From contig NZ_SNWR01000001.1 in assembly GCF_004362215.1 (NCBI RefSeq), positions 2,730,001-2,794,000 of the forward strand: a stretch of DNA of 64,000 nucleotides. The letters are read 5' to 3'. The position numbers and the translations under genes are program-made. The notes below the pieces were generated by a model. The model ran no database searches, was not told the DNA's origin, and saw only the letters and a program-made list of their open reading frames with translations. Shown here one piece after another: positions 31,754 through 41,721 of this stretch (its first letter is position 1; each line of letters starts with the position of its first letter). The DNA comes from Paractinoplanes brasiliensis. Its GTDB lineage: Bacteria; Actinomycetota; Actinomycetes; Mycobacteriales; Micromonosporaceae.

Positions 31754-32067
31754 CAGAGTTCCTTACCGGTCGTACGCGCGATACGGATCTTGTTGCCGTT
31801 CTCGTCGACCTTGTATCCGATGCGCGTCGGCTTGCCCTGGTCGTCCACGATCTGCACATTGGAGATGTGGATCGGGGCTTCCTGGGTGACGATGCCACCG
31901 GTCTTCGAACCACGCTGGGTGGTGCGGATGCGTTCGTGCTTCTTGACGCGGTTGACGCCCTCGACCAGGATCTTGTCCTGCCTCGGGTAGGCCGCGATGA
32001 CCTTGCCCTTGGCGCCCTTGTCCTTGCCGGCGATGACGACGACCGTGTCGCCCTTCTTGATCTTCAC
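31753..32067 (-). CDS. rplX: Ribosomal protein L24 (uL24)
   Basis: 104 aa with an N-terminal KOW motif: MKIKKGDTVVVIAGKDKGAKGKVIAAYPRQDKILVEGVNRVKKHERI, then TQEAPIHISNVQIVDDQGKPTRIGY. A large-subunit assembly initiator. It starts 2 bp after rplN and overlaps rplE by one base. Confidence 0.98.
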   Translation of the reverse strand: MKIKKGDTVVVIAGKDKGAKGKVIAAYPRQDKILVEGVNRVKKHERIRTTQRGSKTGGIVTQEAPIHISNVQIVDDQGKPTRIGYKVDENGNKIRIARTTGKEL

Positions 32068-32069
32068 GG

Positions 32070-32438
32070 TCAGAGCACCTCCGGCGCCAGGCTGATGATC
32101 TTCATGAACCGCTTGTCGCGCAGCTCGCGCCCGACCGGGCCGAAGATGCGGGTACCGCGGGGGTCCCCGCCGTCCTTGATGATGACGGCGGCGTTCTCGT
32201 CGAACCGGATGTACGAGCCGTCGGGACGACGCTTCTCCTTGGCGGTGCGAACGATGACCGCCTTGACGACGTCACCCTTCTTCACACCGGCGCCCGGGAT
32301 GGCGTCCTTGACCGTGGCCACGATGACGTCGCCGATGCTCGCGTAACGGCGACCGGAGCCGCCGAGCACGCGGATGCACAGGATCTCCCGCGCACCCGTG
32401 TTGTCAGCGACGCGCAGTCGCGACTCCTGCTGAATCAC
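32070..32438 (-). CDS. rplN: Ribosomal protein L14 (uL14)
   Basis: 122 aa: MIQQESRLRVADNTGAREILCIRVLGGSGRRYASIGDVIVATVKDAIPGAGVKKGDVVKAVIVRT, ending LRDKRFMKIISLAPEVL. Contacts 16S rRNA in bridge B8. A 93-bp gap carrying a strong hairpin separates it from rpsQ and marks the usual S10/spc boundary. Confidence 0.98.
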   Translation of the reverse strand: MIQQESRLRVADNTGAREILCIRVLGGSGRRYASIGDVIVATVKDAIPGAGVKKGDVVKAVIVRTAKEKRRPDGSYIRFDENAAVIIKDGGDPRGTRIFGPVGRELRDKRFMKIISLAPEVL

Positions 32439-32500
32439 GTCTGTCTCCTATGTCTGCCAGTTCTCCGGTCAGCGACCGAAGCTTGGCGGAACGCTGGTGG

Positions 32501-32526
32501 GCTGGGCCGGCATGAGCCGGCCCAGC
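32501..32526. other. 11-bp hairpin at the rpsQ/rplN (S10/spc) boundary
   Basis: GCTGGGCCGGC (32501-32511), loop ATGA, GCCGGCCCAGC (32516-32526), 6 bp beyond the rpsQ stop. Perfectly paired, with no U-run. It could partly terminate or pause transcription between the S10 and spc operons, or be an RNase III site. No promoter was found in the 93-bp gap. Confidence 0.55.
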
Positions 32527-32531
32527 CGCAC

Positions 32532-32807
32532 TCACTTGGCCTTTTCGAGGATCTCCACGACACGCCACCGCTTGGTGGCCGACAGCGGACGGGTCTCCAT
32601 GAGCAGAACCCGGTCGCCGACGCCGCACGCGTTCTGCTCGTCGTGCACCTTGAGCTTGCGGGTGCGGCGCAGAACCTTGCCGTAGAGGGCGTGCTTCACA
32701 CGGTCCTCGACCTCGACGACGACGGTCTTGTCCATCTTGTCGCTGACCACGAGACCCTCGCGCACCTTGCGGTTCGCGCGGACCGTGGCCGTGCTCTCGT
32801 CACTCAT
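32532..32807 (-). CDS. rpsQ: Ribosomal protein S17 (uS17)
   Basis: 91 aa OB-fold: RKVREGLVVSDKMDKTVVVEVEDRVKHALYGKVLRRTRKLKVHDEQNACGVGDRVLLMETRPLSATKRWRVVEILEKAK. Primary 16S rRNA binder. Overlaps rpmC by 4 bp, and is followed by a hairpin. Confidence 0.98.
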   Translation of the reverse strand: MSDESTATVRANRKVREGLVVSDKMDKTVVVEVEDRVKHALYGKVLRRTRKLKVHDEQNACGVGDRVLLMETRPLSATKRWRVVEILEKAK

Positions 32808-33037
32808 GCTGTCACCTCATCCGGCGCAACCGAGAGCCCCAGCTCGCGCTCACGCATGATCGTGTAGATCTTCGCGATGTCCTTGCGGACCACCTGCAGC
32901 CGACGGTGATTGTCGAGCTGGCCGGTCGCGCCCTGCACGCGAAGGTTGAACAGCTCCGCCTTGGCCTCCCGCAGCCGCGAAACCAGCTCCTCGCCGGAGA
33001 GTTCGCGCAGCTCGGATGCCTTAACGCCCGCTGCCAT
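32804..33037 (-). CDS. rpmC: Ribosomal protein L29 (uL29)
   Basis: 77 aa helical hairpin: MAAGVKASELRELSGEELVSRLREAKAELFNLRVQGATGQLDNHRRLQVVRKDIAKIYTIMRERE. Lies at the exit tunnel beside L23. Overlaps rplP by one base and rpsQ by four. Confidence 0.98.
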   Translation of the reverse strand: MAAGVKASELRELSGEELVSRLREAKAELFNLRVQGATGQLDNHRRLQVVRKDIAKIYTIMRERELGLSVAPDEVTA

Positions 33038-33462
33038 CAGCTTTCACCCACTTCGCGTGTCACGATGCGGCACTTCATCGGGAGCTTGTGGATCGCGCGG
33101 CGCATCGCCTCGCGCGCAATCGTCTCGTTCGGGAACGACATCTCGAAGAGGATGCGTCCCGGCTTGACGTTCGCCACCCACCACTCGGGAGAACCCTTAC
33201 CGGAACCCATGCGGGTCTCGGCCGGCTTCTTGGTCAGAGCGTTGTCGGGGAACACCGAGATCCAGACCTTGCCACCACGCTTGATGTGACGGGTCATCGC
33301 GATACGGGCCGACTCGATCTGCCGGTTGGTCACGTACGCGGGCTCCAGCGCCTGGATACCGAACTCGCCGAAGACGACCCGGTTGCCGCCCTTGGACGCG
33401 CCGTGGCGGTCCGGGTGGTGCGGCTTGCGGAAGCCCTTCGGGGGCTTACGCGGCATCAGCAT
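33037..33462 (-). CDS. rplP: Ribosomal protein L16 (uL16)
   Basis: 141 aa: MLMPRKPPKGFRKPHHPDRHGASKGGNRVVFGEFGIQALEPAYVTNRQIESARIAMTRHIKRGGKVWISVFPD, then RMGSGKGSPEWWVANVKPGRILFEM. Positions tRNA CCA ends near the peptidyl-transferase centre. The first ATG (33462) is chosen because it has GGAGG 8 nt upstream and matches the usual ML-P-R start. It follows rpsC by 3 bp. Confidence 0.98.
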   Translation of the reverse strand: MLMPRKPPKGFRKPHHPDRHGASKGGNRVVFGEFGIQALEPAYVTNRQIESARIAMTRHIKRGGKVWISVFPDNALTKKPAETRMGSGKGSPEWWVANVKPGRILFEMSFPNETIAREAMRRAIHKLPMKCRIVTREVGES

Positions 33463-33465
33463 CTG

Positions 33466-34323
33466 TCAGCCCTCCTGCTGCGTTTCGGCCTGCGCCGGAG
33501 CCGCGGCAACCGCGGCGTCGTTCGTGTTCTCACCGGTCGGGGTGTCCCCGGTCCGGGCCTGGGCGGCCGCACGGCCGGCCTCGGTGCCACCCGCGGTCGT
33601 GCCGGACGAGCCGGAACGGCCACGGCGCGGACGCTCGGGACGGTCACCACGGTCACGGCGCGGACGCGCGGGCGCCTCCTGCACGGCCTCGCGGCCGGGC
33701 ACGGCGTCGCCCTTGTAGATCCAGACCTTCACGCCGATGCGGCCGAACGTCGTACGGGCCTCGAAGAAGCCGTACTCGATGTTGGCGCGCAGCGTGTGCA
33801 GCGGAACGCGACCCTCACGGTAGAACTCCGTGCGGCTCATCTCCGCGCCGCCGAGGCGGCCGGAGACCTGCACCCGGATGCCCTTGCAGACCGGGTTCTT
33901 CATCGCCGACTGCATGGCCTTGCGCATCGCCCGGCGGAAGCTCACCCGGGAGGACAGCTGCTCGGCGACGCCCTGCGCCACCAGCTGAGCGTCCGACTCC
34001 GGGCTCTTCACCTCGAGGATGTTGAGCTGGACCTGCTTGCCGGTGAGCTTCTCGAGCTCGCCGCGGATCCGGTCGGCCTCCGCGCCCTTACGGCCGATGA
34101 CGATGCCCGGCCGGGCGGTGTGGATGTCGACCCGGACCCGGTCACGGGTCCGCTCGATGTCCACCTTGGAGATGCCGGCACGCTCGAGGCCCTTGGACAT
34201 CATGCGGCGGATCTTGACGTCCTCGCCGATGTAGTCCTTGTAGAGCTTGTCGGCGAACCACCGGGACTTCCAGTCGGTCGAGATACCGAGGCGGAATCCG
34301 GTGGGGTGAACTTTCTGGCCCAT
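33466..34323 (-). CDS. rpsC: Ribosomal protein S3 (uS3) with long C-terminal tail
   Basis: 285 aa. Standard core: MGQKVHPTGFRLGISTDWKSRWFADKLY, the KH domain (RPGIVIGRKGAEADRIRGELEKLTGKQVQLNILEV), and RAMQSAMKNPVCKGIRVQVSGRLGGAEMSR. After about residue 215 there is a disordered Arg/Pro- then Ala/Gln-rich tail of about 70 residues. S3 guards the mRNA entry channel. Such tails are common in actinobacterial S3. Confidence 0.98.
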   Translation of the reverse strand: MGQKVHPTGFRLGISTDWKSRWFADKLYKDYIGEDVKIRRMMSKGLERAGISKVDIERTRDRVRVDIHTARPGIVIGRKGAEADRIRGELEKLTGKQVQLNILEVKSPESDAQLVAQGVAEQLSSRVSFRRAMRKAMQSAMKNPVCKGIRVQVSGRLGGAEMSRTEFYREGRVPLHTLRANIEYGFFEARTTFGRIGVKVWIYKGDAVPGREAVQEAPARPRRDRGDRPERPRRGRSGSSGTTAGGTEAGRAAAQARTGDTPTGENTNDAAVAAAPAQAETQQEG

Positions 34324-34787
34324 TACTCGGACTCCTCCGTCGTCTGGGTCTCGGCGGCCGGCTCAGCCTTCTTGGCCGGCGTCGCCTTCTTCGCCGCGGC
34401 AGCCTTCTTGGCCGGCCGGGCGACCTGGACCGCCTCGACGGCGATCGTGATGTGGCTGGTGCGCTTGCGGATCCGATACGCCCGGCCCTGCGCCCGCGGA
34501 CGGAACCGCTTGAGCGTCGGGCCCTCGTCGACGAACGCCTCGCTGACCAGGAGCGCGTCCGGGTCGAGCCGCTCGTTGTTCTCCGCGTTCGCGATAGCGC
34601 TCGCGAGCACCTTGTAGACCTGCTCGCTCGCGGCCTGCGGCGCGAACTGCAGCACGGTCAGAGCCTCCTTCGCGGGCAGACCGCGGACGAGGTTGACCAC
34701 ACGGCGTGCCTTGTTCGGCGAGATGCGGACGTGCTTCGCAACCGCGCGACTACCCGGCAGAGCCGGAGCGTCGTTCTTCGTTGGCAT
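34323..34787 (-). CDS. rplV: Ribosomal protein L22 (uL22) with Lys/Ala tail
   Basis: 154 aa: AVAKHVRISPNKARRVVNLVRGLPAKEALTVLQFAPQAASEQVYKVLASAIANAENNERLDPDALLVSEAFVDEGPTLKRFRPRAQGRAYRIRKRTSHITI, with the tunnel-lining beta-hairpin (RFRPRAQGRAYRIRKRT). The last about 35 residues are Lys/Ala/Glu-rich, beyond the usual length. Overlaps rpsC by one base. Confidence 0.98.
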   Translation of the reverse strand: MPTKNDAPALPGSRAVAKHVRISPNKARRVVNLVRGLPAKEALTVLQFAPQAASEQVYKVLASAIANAENNERLDPDALLVSEAFVDEGPTLKRFRPRAQGRAYRIRKRTSHITIAVEAVQVARPAKKAAAAKKATPAKKAEPAAETQTTEESE

Positions 34788-34818
34788 CGCTGTGACCCCT
34801 TTCTTGTCCGTGGACTGA

Positions 34819-35100
34819 CTAGCGACGACGGCTCTTGCGGTCGTCCTTCTCGTGACCCTTGAACGTGCGGGTCAGAGCGAACTCCCCGAGCTTGTGACCG
34901 ACCATGGCCTCGGTGATGAACACCGGGACGTGCTTGCGCCCGTCGTGCACGGCGATCGTGTGCCCGAGCATGTCGGGGATGATCGTCGAGCGCCGCGACC
35001 AGGTCTTGATGACGTTCTTCGAGTTCTTCTCGTTCTGGACTTCCACCTTCTTGATCAGGTGGTCGTCGACGAACGGGCCCTTCTTCAGGCTGCGTGGCAT
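34819..35100 (-). CDS. rpsS: Ribosomal protein S19 (uS19)
   Basis: 93 aa: MPRSLKKGPFVDDHLIKKVEVQNEKNSKNVIKTWSRRSTIIPDMLGHTIAVHDGRKHVPVFITEAMVGHKLGEFALTRTFKGH. Head protein near the A-site finger. It lies 13 bp after rplB and 31 bp before rplV. Confidence 0.98.
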   Translation of the reverse strand: MPRSLKKGPFVDDHLIKKVEVQNEKNSKNVIKTWSRRSTIIPDMLGHTIAVHDGRKHVPVFITEAMVGHKLGEFALTRTFKGHEKDDRKSRRR

Positions 35101-35113
35101 CTTCTAACTCCCG

Positions 35114-35953
35114 TTACCCGCGCTTGCGGGTGGCGTAGCGGCGGCGAACGATCAGCTTGTCGCTCTCCTGGCCCTTGCGGCGGGTACGGCCCTCGGGCTT
35201 ACCAGCCGGGTTGACCGGGTGGCGACCACCGGAGGTCTTGCCCTCACCACCACCGTGCGGGTGGTCGATCGGGTTCATGGCGACACCGCGGACGGTCGGG
35301 CGCTTGCCCTTCCAGCGCATGCGGCCGGCCTTGCCCCAGTTGATGTTCGACTGTTCGGCATTGCCGATCTCGCCGACCGTGGCGCGGCAACGGATGTCGA
35401 CCCGCCGGATCTCACCGGAGGGCATACGCAGCGTGGCGTACGCGCCCTCACGGCCGAGCAGCTGGATACCGACACCGGCCGAACGGGCCAGCTTGGCGCC
35501 ACCGCCGGGACGAAGCTCCACACCGTGGACCGTCGTACCGACCGGGATGTTGCGCAGGGGAAGGTTGTTCCCCGGCTTGATGTCCGCGCCCGGGCCGCTC
35601 TCGACGCGGTCGCCCTGCTTCAGGTCCTTCGGCGCGAGGATGTAGCGCTTCTCGCCGTCGGCGTAGTGCAGCAGTGCGATGCGGGAGGTGCGGTTCGGGT
35701 CGTACTCGATGTGAGCGACCTTGGCCGGCACGCCGTCCTTGTCGACCCGCTTGAAGTCGATCAGCCGGTACTGCCGCTTGTGGCCGCCGCCCTGGTGCCG
35801 CGTGGTGATGCGGCCGTGGACGTTGCGACCACCCTTCTTGGGCAGCGGAACCAGCAGAGACTTCTCCGGGGTGGACCGGGTGAGCTCGGCGAAGTCGGCG
35901 ACGCTCGAGCCGCGACGGCCCGGCGTGGTCGGCTTGTACTTACGGATAGCCAT
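35114..35953 (-). CDS. rplB: Ribosomal protein L2 (uL2)
   Basis: 279 aa: MAIRKYKPTTPGRRGSSVADFAELTRSTPEKSLLVPLPKKGGRNVHGRITTRHQGGGHKRQYRLIDF, and the C-terminal peptidyl-transferase-proximal loop VRGVAMNPIDHPHGGGEGKTSGGRHPV with its conserved His. Essential for subunit joining. Follows rplW by 14 bp. Confidence 0.98.
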   Translation of the reverse strand: MAIRKYKPTTPGRRGSSVADFAELTRSTPEKSLLVPLPKKGGRNVHGRITTRHQGGGHKRQYRLIDFKRVDKDGVPAKVAHIEYDPNRTSRIALLHYADGEKRYILAPKDLKQGDRVESGPGADIKPGNNLPLRNIPVGTTVHGVELRPGGGAKLARSAGVGIQLLGREGAYATLRMPSGEIRRVDIRCRATVGEIGNAEQSNINWGKAGRMRWKGKRPTVRGVAMNPIDHPHGGGEGKTSGGRHPVNPAGKPEGRTRRKGQESDKLIVRRRYATRKRG

Positions 35954-35967
35954 TGTTCACAAACCCC

Positions 35968-36270
35968 TTAGCTGACCGGGCCGCCGAAGGCCTCGATACG
36001 GTCGCCGTCAGCCAGCTTGACCATCGCGCGCTTGGTCGCCTTGCGCTGACCGAAGCCGGTGCGGGTGCGCTTACGCTTGCCCTCGCGGTTCGCGGTGTTC
36101 ACCGTCAGCACGCGGACGTTGAAGATCTGCTGGATCGCGATCTTGATCTCGGTCTTGTTCGCGTCCGGGTGCACGAGGAACGTGTACCAGTTCTGGTCGA
36201 GAACGCTGTAGCTCTTCTCGGAGACGACCGGCTTGATGATGATGTCGCGCGGGTCGGCGATGGTGCTCAC
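35968..36270 (-). CDS. rplW: Ribosomal protein L23 (uL23)
   Basis: 100 aa: DPRDIIIKPVVSEKSYSVLDQNWYTFLVHPDANKTEIKIAIQQIFNVRVLTVNTANREGKRKRTRTGFGQRKATKRAMVKLADGDRIEAFGG. Docking site for trigger factor and SRP at the tunnel exit. Overlaps rplD by 4 bp. Confidence 0.98.
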   Translation of the reverse strand: MSTIADPRDIIIKPVVSEKSYSVLDQNWYTFLVHPDANKTEIKIAIQQIFNVRVLTVNTANREGKRKRTRTGFGQRKATKRAMVKLADGDRIEAFGGPVS

Positions 36271-36917
36271 TTGTTCTCCCCCTCGGCGGTCGCCGGAGCA
36301 GCGCCCAGGAACTCGTCGAGCGCGTCCTTGGTGAAGACCACCTCGTCGGCCACCAGCACGTCGTACGTGTTGAGCTGGCCGGCCTCGAGCAGGTGCACGG
36401 TCGCCTCGTTGCGCAGCGAGAGCCAGTTCAGCTCGTCGGTGCTGCTCAGCACGACCAGGACCTTGGTGGACTCGGTGGCCTTGCGCAGCGTGGCGATCGC
36501 GGCCTTGGTCGACGGCTTGTCGCCGCTGACGAACGCCTCGACCACGTGCACGCGGCCGTCGCGGGCCCGGTCCGAGAGGGCCCCACGCAGGGCGGCGGCC
36601 TTCATCTTCTTGGGGGTCCGCTGCGAGTAGTCGCGCGGCACGGGACCGTGCACGACGCCACCACCGGTGAACTGCGGCGCGCGGATCGAGCCCTGGCGGG
36701 CGCGACCGGTGCCCTTCTGCTTGTACGGCTTCTTGCCGCCACCGGCGACCTCGCCGCGGGTCTTGGCCTTGGCCGTGCCCTGACGGGCGGCGGCGAGCTG
36801 GGCCACGACGACCTGGTGCATCAGCGGGATGTTGGCCTGGACGTCGAACACCGAGTCCGGCAGCTCGACCGAGCCGGCCTTGTTGCCCTCAACGTTGATC
36901 ACGTCAACCGAGCTCAC
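36267..36917 (-). CDS. rplD: Ribosomal protein L4 (uL4)
   Basis: 216 aa: the loop TRGEVAGGGKKPYKQKGTGRARQGSIRAPQFTGGGVVHGPVPRDYSQRTPKKMKAAALRGALSDRA lines the tunnel constriction. In E. coli L4 represses its own operon through the S10 leader; the long structured rpsJ leader here makes similar control conceivable. Overlaps rplC and rplW by 4 bp each. Confidence 0.98.
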   Translation of the reverse strand: MSSVDVINVEGNKAGSVELPDSVFDVQANIPLMHQVVVAQLAAARQGTAKAKTRGEVAGGGKKPYKQKGTGRARQGSIRAPQFTGGGVVHGPVPRDYSQRTPKKMKAAALRGALSDRARDGRVHVVEAFVSGDKPSTKAAIATLRKATESTKVLVVLSSTDELNWLSLRNEATVHLLEAGQLNTYDVLVADEVVFTKDALDEFLGAAPATAEGENK

Positions 36918-37567
36918 TTGGCGCCGCCCTTCTTCTTCGCCGCGGTGCGGACGAGAACGAGCGCGCCCTTGGGTCCGGGCACAGCGCCCTTGACCAGGAT
37001 CAGGTTGTTCTCGGTGTCGACCGCCTGCACGGTGAGGTTCTGCACGGTGAAGCGCTGGCTACCCATGCGACCGGCCATCCGGACGCCCTTGAAGACGCGA
37101 CCCGGGGTCGCGCAGGCGCCGATGGAGCCGGGCGAGCGGTGCTTGCGCTCGACACCGTGGCTGCTCTTGAGACCGTGGAAGCCGTGCCGCTTCATGACAC
37201 CGGCGTAACCCTTACCGCGGGTCTTGCCCGTGACGTCGATCGAGGTGCCGACGGCGAACGTGTCAACCGTCACCTCCTGACCGAGCTCGTACTCGCCGGC
37301 ATCGGTCGTGCGGAGCTCGACGACGTGCCGCCGGGGCGAGACACCGGCCTTCGCGAAGTGGCCGCCCTCGGGCTTGTTGACCTTCCGAGGGTCGATCGCA
37401 CCGTACGCCAGCTGGACGGCGGCGTAGCCGTCCTTCTCATCTGTGCGGACCTGGGTCACGACGCAAGGGCCGGCCTGCACCACGGTCACCGGGACGACTT
37501 TGTTGTTGTCCCAGACCTGGGTCATGCCGAGCTTGGCGCCCAGGATCCCCTTAACTTGCCTGTCCAT
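36914..37567 (-). CDS. rplC: Ribosomal protein L3 (uL3)
   Basis: 217 aa: VKGILGAKLGMTQVWDNNKVVPVTVVQAGPCVVTQVRT, and the long loop GYAGVMKRHGFHGLKSSHGVERKHRSPGSIGACATPGRVFKGVRMAGRMG. An assembly initiator close to the peptidyl-transferase centre. It starts 13 bp after rpsJ. Confidence 0.98.
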   Translation of the reverse strand: MDRQVKGILGAKLGMTQVWDNNKVVPVTVVQAGPCVVTQVRTDEKDGYAAVQLAYGAIDPRKVNKPEGGHFAKAGVSPRRHVVELRTTDAGEYELGQEVTVDTFAVGTSIDVTGKTRGKGYAGVMKRHGFHGLKSSHGVERKHRSPGSIGACATPGRVFKGVRMAGRMGSQRFTVQNLTVQAVDTENNLILVKGAVPGPKGALVLVRTAAKKKGGAK

Positions 37568-37580
37568 CAGTCGCAGATCC

Positions 37581-37889
37581 CTACAGCTTGATCTCGATGT
37601 CGACGCCAGCCGGCAGGTCGAGGCGCATGAGCGAGTCGACCGTCTTGGGAGTCGGGTCGATGATGTCGATCAGCCGCTTGTGCGTGCGCATCTCGAAGTG
37701 CTCGCGCGAGTCCTTGTACTTGTGCGGCGAGCGGATGACGCAGAAACGGTTGATCTCCGTGGGCAGCGGCACCGGGCCAGCAACCTGCGCCCCGGTACGC
37801 GTCACCGTCTCGACGATCTTCCGAGCCGAGGAGTCGACGACCTCGTGGTCATAGGCCTTGAGCCGGATGCGGATCTTCTGTCCCGCCAT
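37581..37889 (-). CDS. rpsJ: Ribosomal protein S10 (uS10, NusE)
   Basis: 102 aa: [102 protein letters not shown]. Small-subunit head protein and transcription antitermination partner of NusB/NusG. First gene of the S10 operon; preceded by GAAGGA and a 326-bp structured leader. Confidence 0.98.
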
Positions 37890-38215
37890 GGTGGCTTCTG
37901 TTTCCTTCTCTCGATGCCGCTACGTGCGAGAGCGGTGGCTCTCGCATGCCCGCAGGACCGTTGATCCTGCGTTGTCCGACCCCCGCGGTCGGGCGTGTCG
38001 CGTTGTACCTCAGAGAACTGCGCACAGCAGCTATCCAGATCGCGGGGATCTTGAGGTGCCCCGGGCTCTTCACAGCCCGAACGGGTGGCTCGTAAACACA
38101 CCCAGACACCCGGCGAGGGTGGTCACCTGCACAAGGCAGCTGACCACCCCGCTCGGACGCAACCTGACTAGTATGCCGGATTGAGGCCGGCAATGCTAAT
38201 CGGGGTCAGCGGCCC
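37890..38215 (-). promoter_or_regulatory. Promoter and structured leader of the S10 operon
   Basis: Between tuf and rpsJ. Reading toward rpsJ there are: a -10-like CATACTAG (about 38167-38174) beside a CCGG dyad; a strong hairpin (38117-38149: GGGTGGTCA/TGACCACCC plus CTGC/GCAG); CGGGCT/AGCCCG (38062-38079); CCGACC/GGTCGG (37976-37992); CGCAGGA/TCCTGCG (37951-37971); and TGCGAGAGC/GCTCTCGCA with a 4-nt loop (37925-37946). The 38117-38149 hairpin may instead end the tuf transcript. The 37982-38000 segment is repeated in the rpsL leader. Confidence 0.5.
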
Positions 38216-39409
38216 CTAGGCGTTGATCTTCGTGACCGTGCCGGCGCCGACGGTGCGGCCACCCTCACGGATCGCGAACTTCAGGCCCTGCTCCATGGCG
38301 ATCGGCTGGATCAGCTTGACCGACATGCTGGTGGAGTCGCCCGGCATGACCATCTCGGTGCCCTCGGGCAGCGTGACGACGCCGGTGACGTCCGTGGTGC
38401 GGAAGTAGAACTGCGGGCGGTAGTTCTGGAAGAACGGCGTGTGACGGCCGCCCTCCTCCTTCGAGAGGATGTAGACCTGGCCCTCGAACTCCGTGTGGGG
38501 AGTCGTGGTGCCCGGCTTCACAACGACCATGCCGCGCTCGACGTCCTCGCGCTTGATACCGCGGAGCAGCAGACCGACGTTCTCGCCCGCGCGGGCCTCG
38601 TCGAGCAGCTTGCGGAACATCTCGATGCCGGTGCAGACGGTCTTCGTCGACTTCTCGCGGATGCCGACGATCTCGACCTCCTCGTTCGGCTTGAGGATGC
38701 CGCGCTCGGCGCGACCCGTGACCACGGTGCCGCGGCCGGTGATCGTGAAGACGTCCTCGATGGGCATGAGGAACGGCTTCTCGGTCTCGCGCTCGGGCTG
38801 CGGGATCGCGGTGTCGACCGCGTTCATCAGCTCGAGGAGCTTGCCGGTCCACTCCTTGTCACCCTCGAGCGCCTTGAGCGCCGAGACCCGCACGACCGGC
38901 AGGTCGTCACCCGGGAACTCGTAGGTGCTGAGCAGCTCGCGGACCTCGAGCTCGACGAGCTCGAGCAGCTCCTCGTCGTCCACCATGTCGCTCTTGTTCA
39001 GGGCGACGACGATGTACGGAACGCCGACCTGGCGGGCCAGGAGCACGTGCTCCTTGGTCTGCGGCATCGGGCCGTCGGTCGCGGCGACCACCAGGATCGC
39101 GCCGTCCATCTGGGCGGCACCGGTGATCATGTTCTTGATGTAGTCAGCGTGGCCGGGGCAGTCCACGTGCGCGTAGTGCCGCGCCGCGGTCTGGTACTCG
39201 ACGTGTGCGATCGAGATCGTGATGCCGCGGGCCTTCTCCTCCGGCGCCTTGTCGATCTCGTCGAACGGGGTGTACGGGTTGAGGTCCGGGTACTCGTCGT
39301 GCAGGACCTTCGTGATGGCCGCAGTCAGCGTCGTCTTACCGTGGTCGATGTGACCAATGGTGCCGATGTTGACGTGCGGCTTAGTCCGCTCGAACTTCGC
39401 CTTCGCCAC
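38216..39409 (-). CDS. tuf: Elongation factor Tu
   Basis: 397 aa. G-domain motifs: GHIDHGKT (19-26), DCPGH (83-87), NKSD (138-141); switch I RGITIS; domain 3 ends VGAGTVTKINA. Delivers aminoacyl-tRNA to the ribosome. GTG start at 39409 with GGAGG 6 nt upstream; the longer reading has no ribosome site. It follows fusA by 131 bp, the classic str order. No change typical of kirromycin or GE2270A resistance was obvious. Confidence 0.98.
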   Translation of the reverse strand: MAKAKFERTKPHVNIGTIGHIDHGKTTLTAAITKVLHDEYPDLNPYTPFDEIDKAPEEKARGITISIAHVEYQTAARHYAHVDCPGHADYIKNMITGAAQMDGAILVVAATDGPMPQTKEHVLLARQVGVPYIVVALNKSDMVDDEELLELVELEVRELLSTYEFPGDDLPVVRVSALKALEGDKEWTGKLLELMNAVDTAIPQPERETEKPFLMPIEDVFTITGRGTVVTGRAERGILKPNEEVEIVGIREKSTKTVCTGIEMFRKLLDEARAGENVGLLLRGIKREDVERGMVVVKPGTTTPHTEFEGQVYILSKEEGGRHTPFFQNYRPQFYFRTTDVTGVVTLPEGTEMVMPGDSTSMSVKLIQPIAMEQGLKFAIREGGRTVGAGTVTKINA

Positions 39410-39488
39410 TTGTGTCCTCCTGTGGACTGTGGAATTACTTGCGCCCGGCACGCCCGATAAGGCGATGGGGACTCTGTCGACTGCTCGT

Positions 39489-39519
39489 GCGCGTGCGGCC
39501 CTCGACGGACCGCACGCGC
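39489..39519. other. Hairpin between fusA and tuf
   Basis: A 10-bp perfect stem, GCGCGTGCGG (39489-39498) with CCGCACGCGC (39510-39519), 11-nt loop, in the 131-bp gap. Possible partial terminator, or a processing or pause signal that lets tuf be expressed differently from fusA. No obvious tuf promoter lies between it and tuf. Confidence 0.5.
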
Positions 39520-39540
39520 CTCATCGATCAAGCGCAGGTA

Positions 39541-41637
<2,097 letters not shown>

Positions 41638-41691
41638 TTCAATCCCTACTTTTCTTCGTCGTCGTCTCGTGGACCGGTACGACTTGCACCG

Positions 41692-41713
41692 CGGCCCGGC
41701 GGCTGCCGGGCCG
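41692..41713. other. Hairpin between rpsG and fusA
   Basis: CGGCCCGG (41692-41699) with CCGGGCCG (41706-41713), 6-nt loop, 8 bp after the rpsG stop. One of several intercistronic GC hairpins in these operons; no U-run. Confidence 0.45.
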
Positions 41714-41721
41714 AGCGGGTC

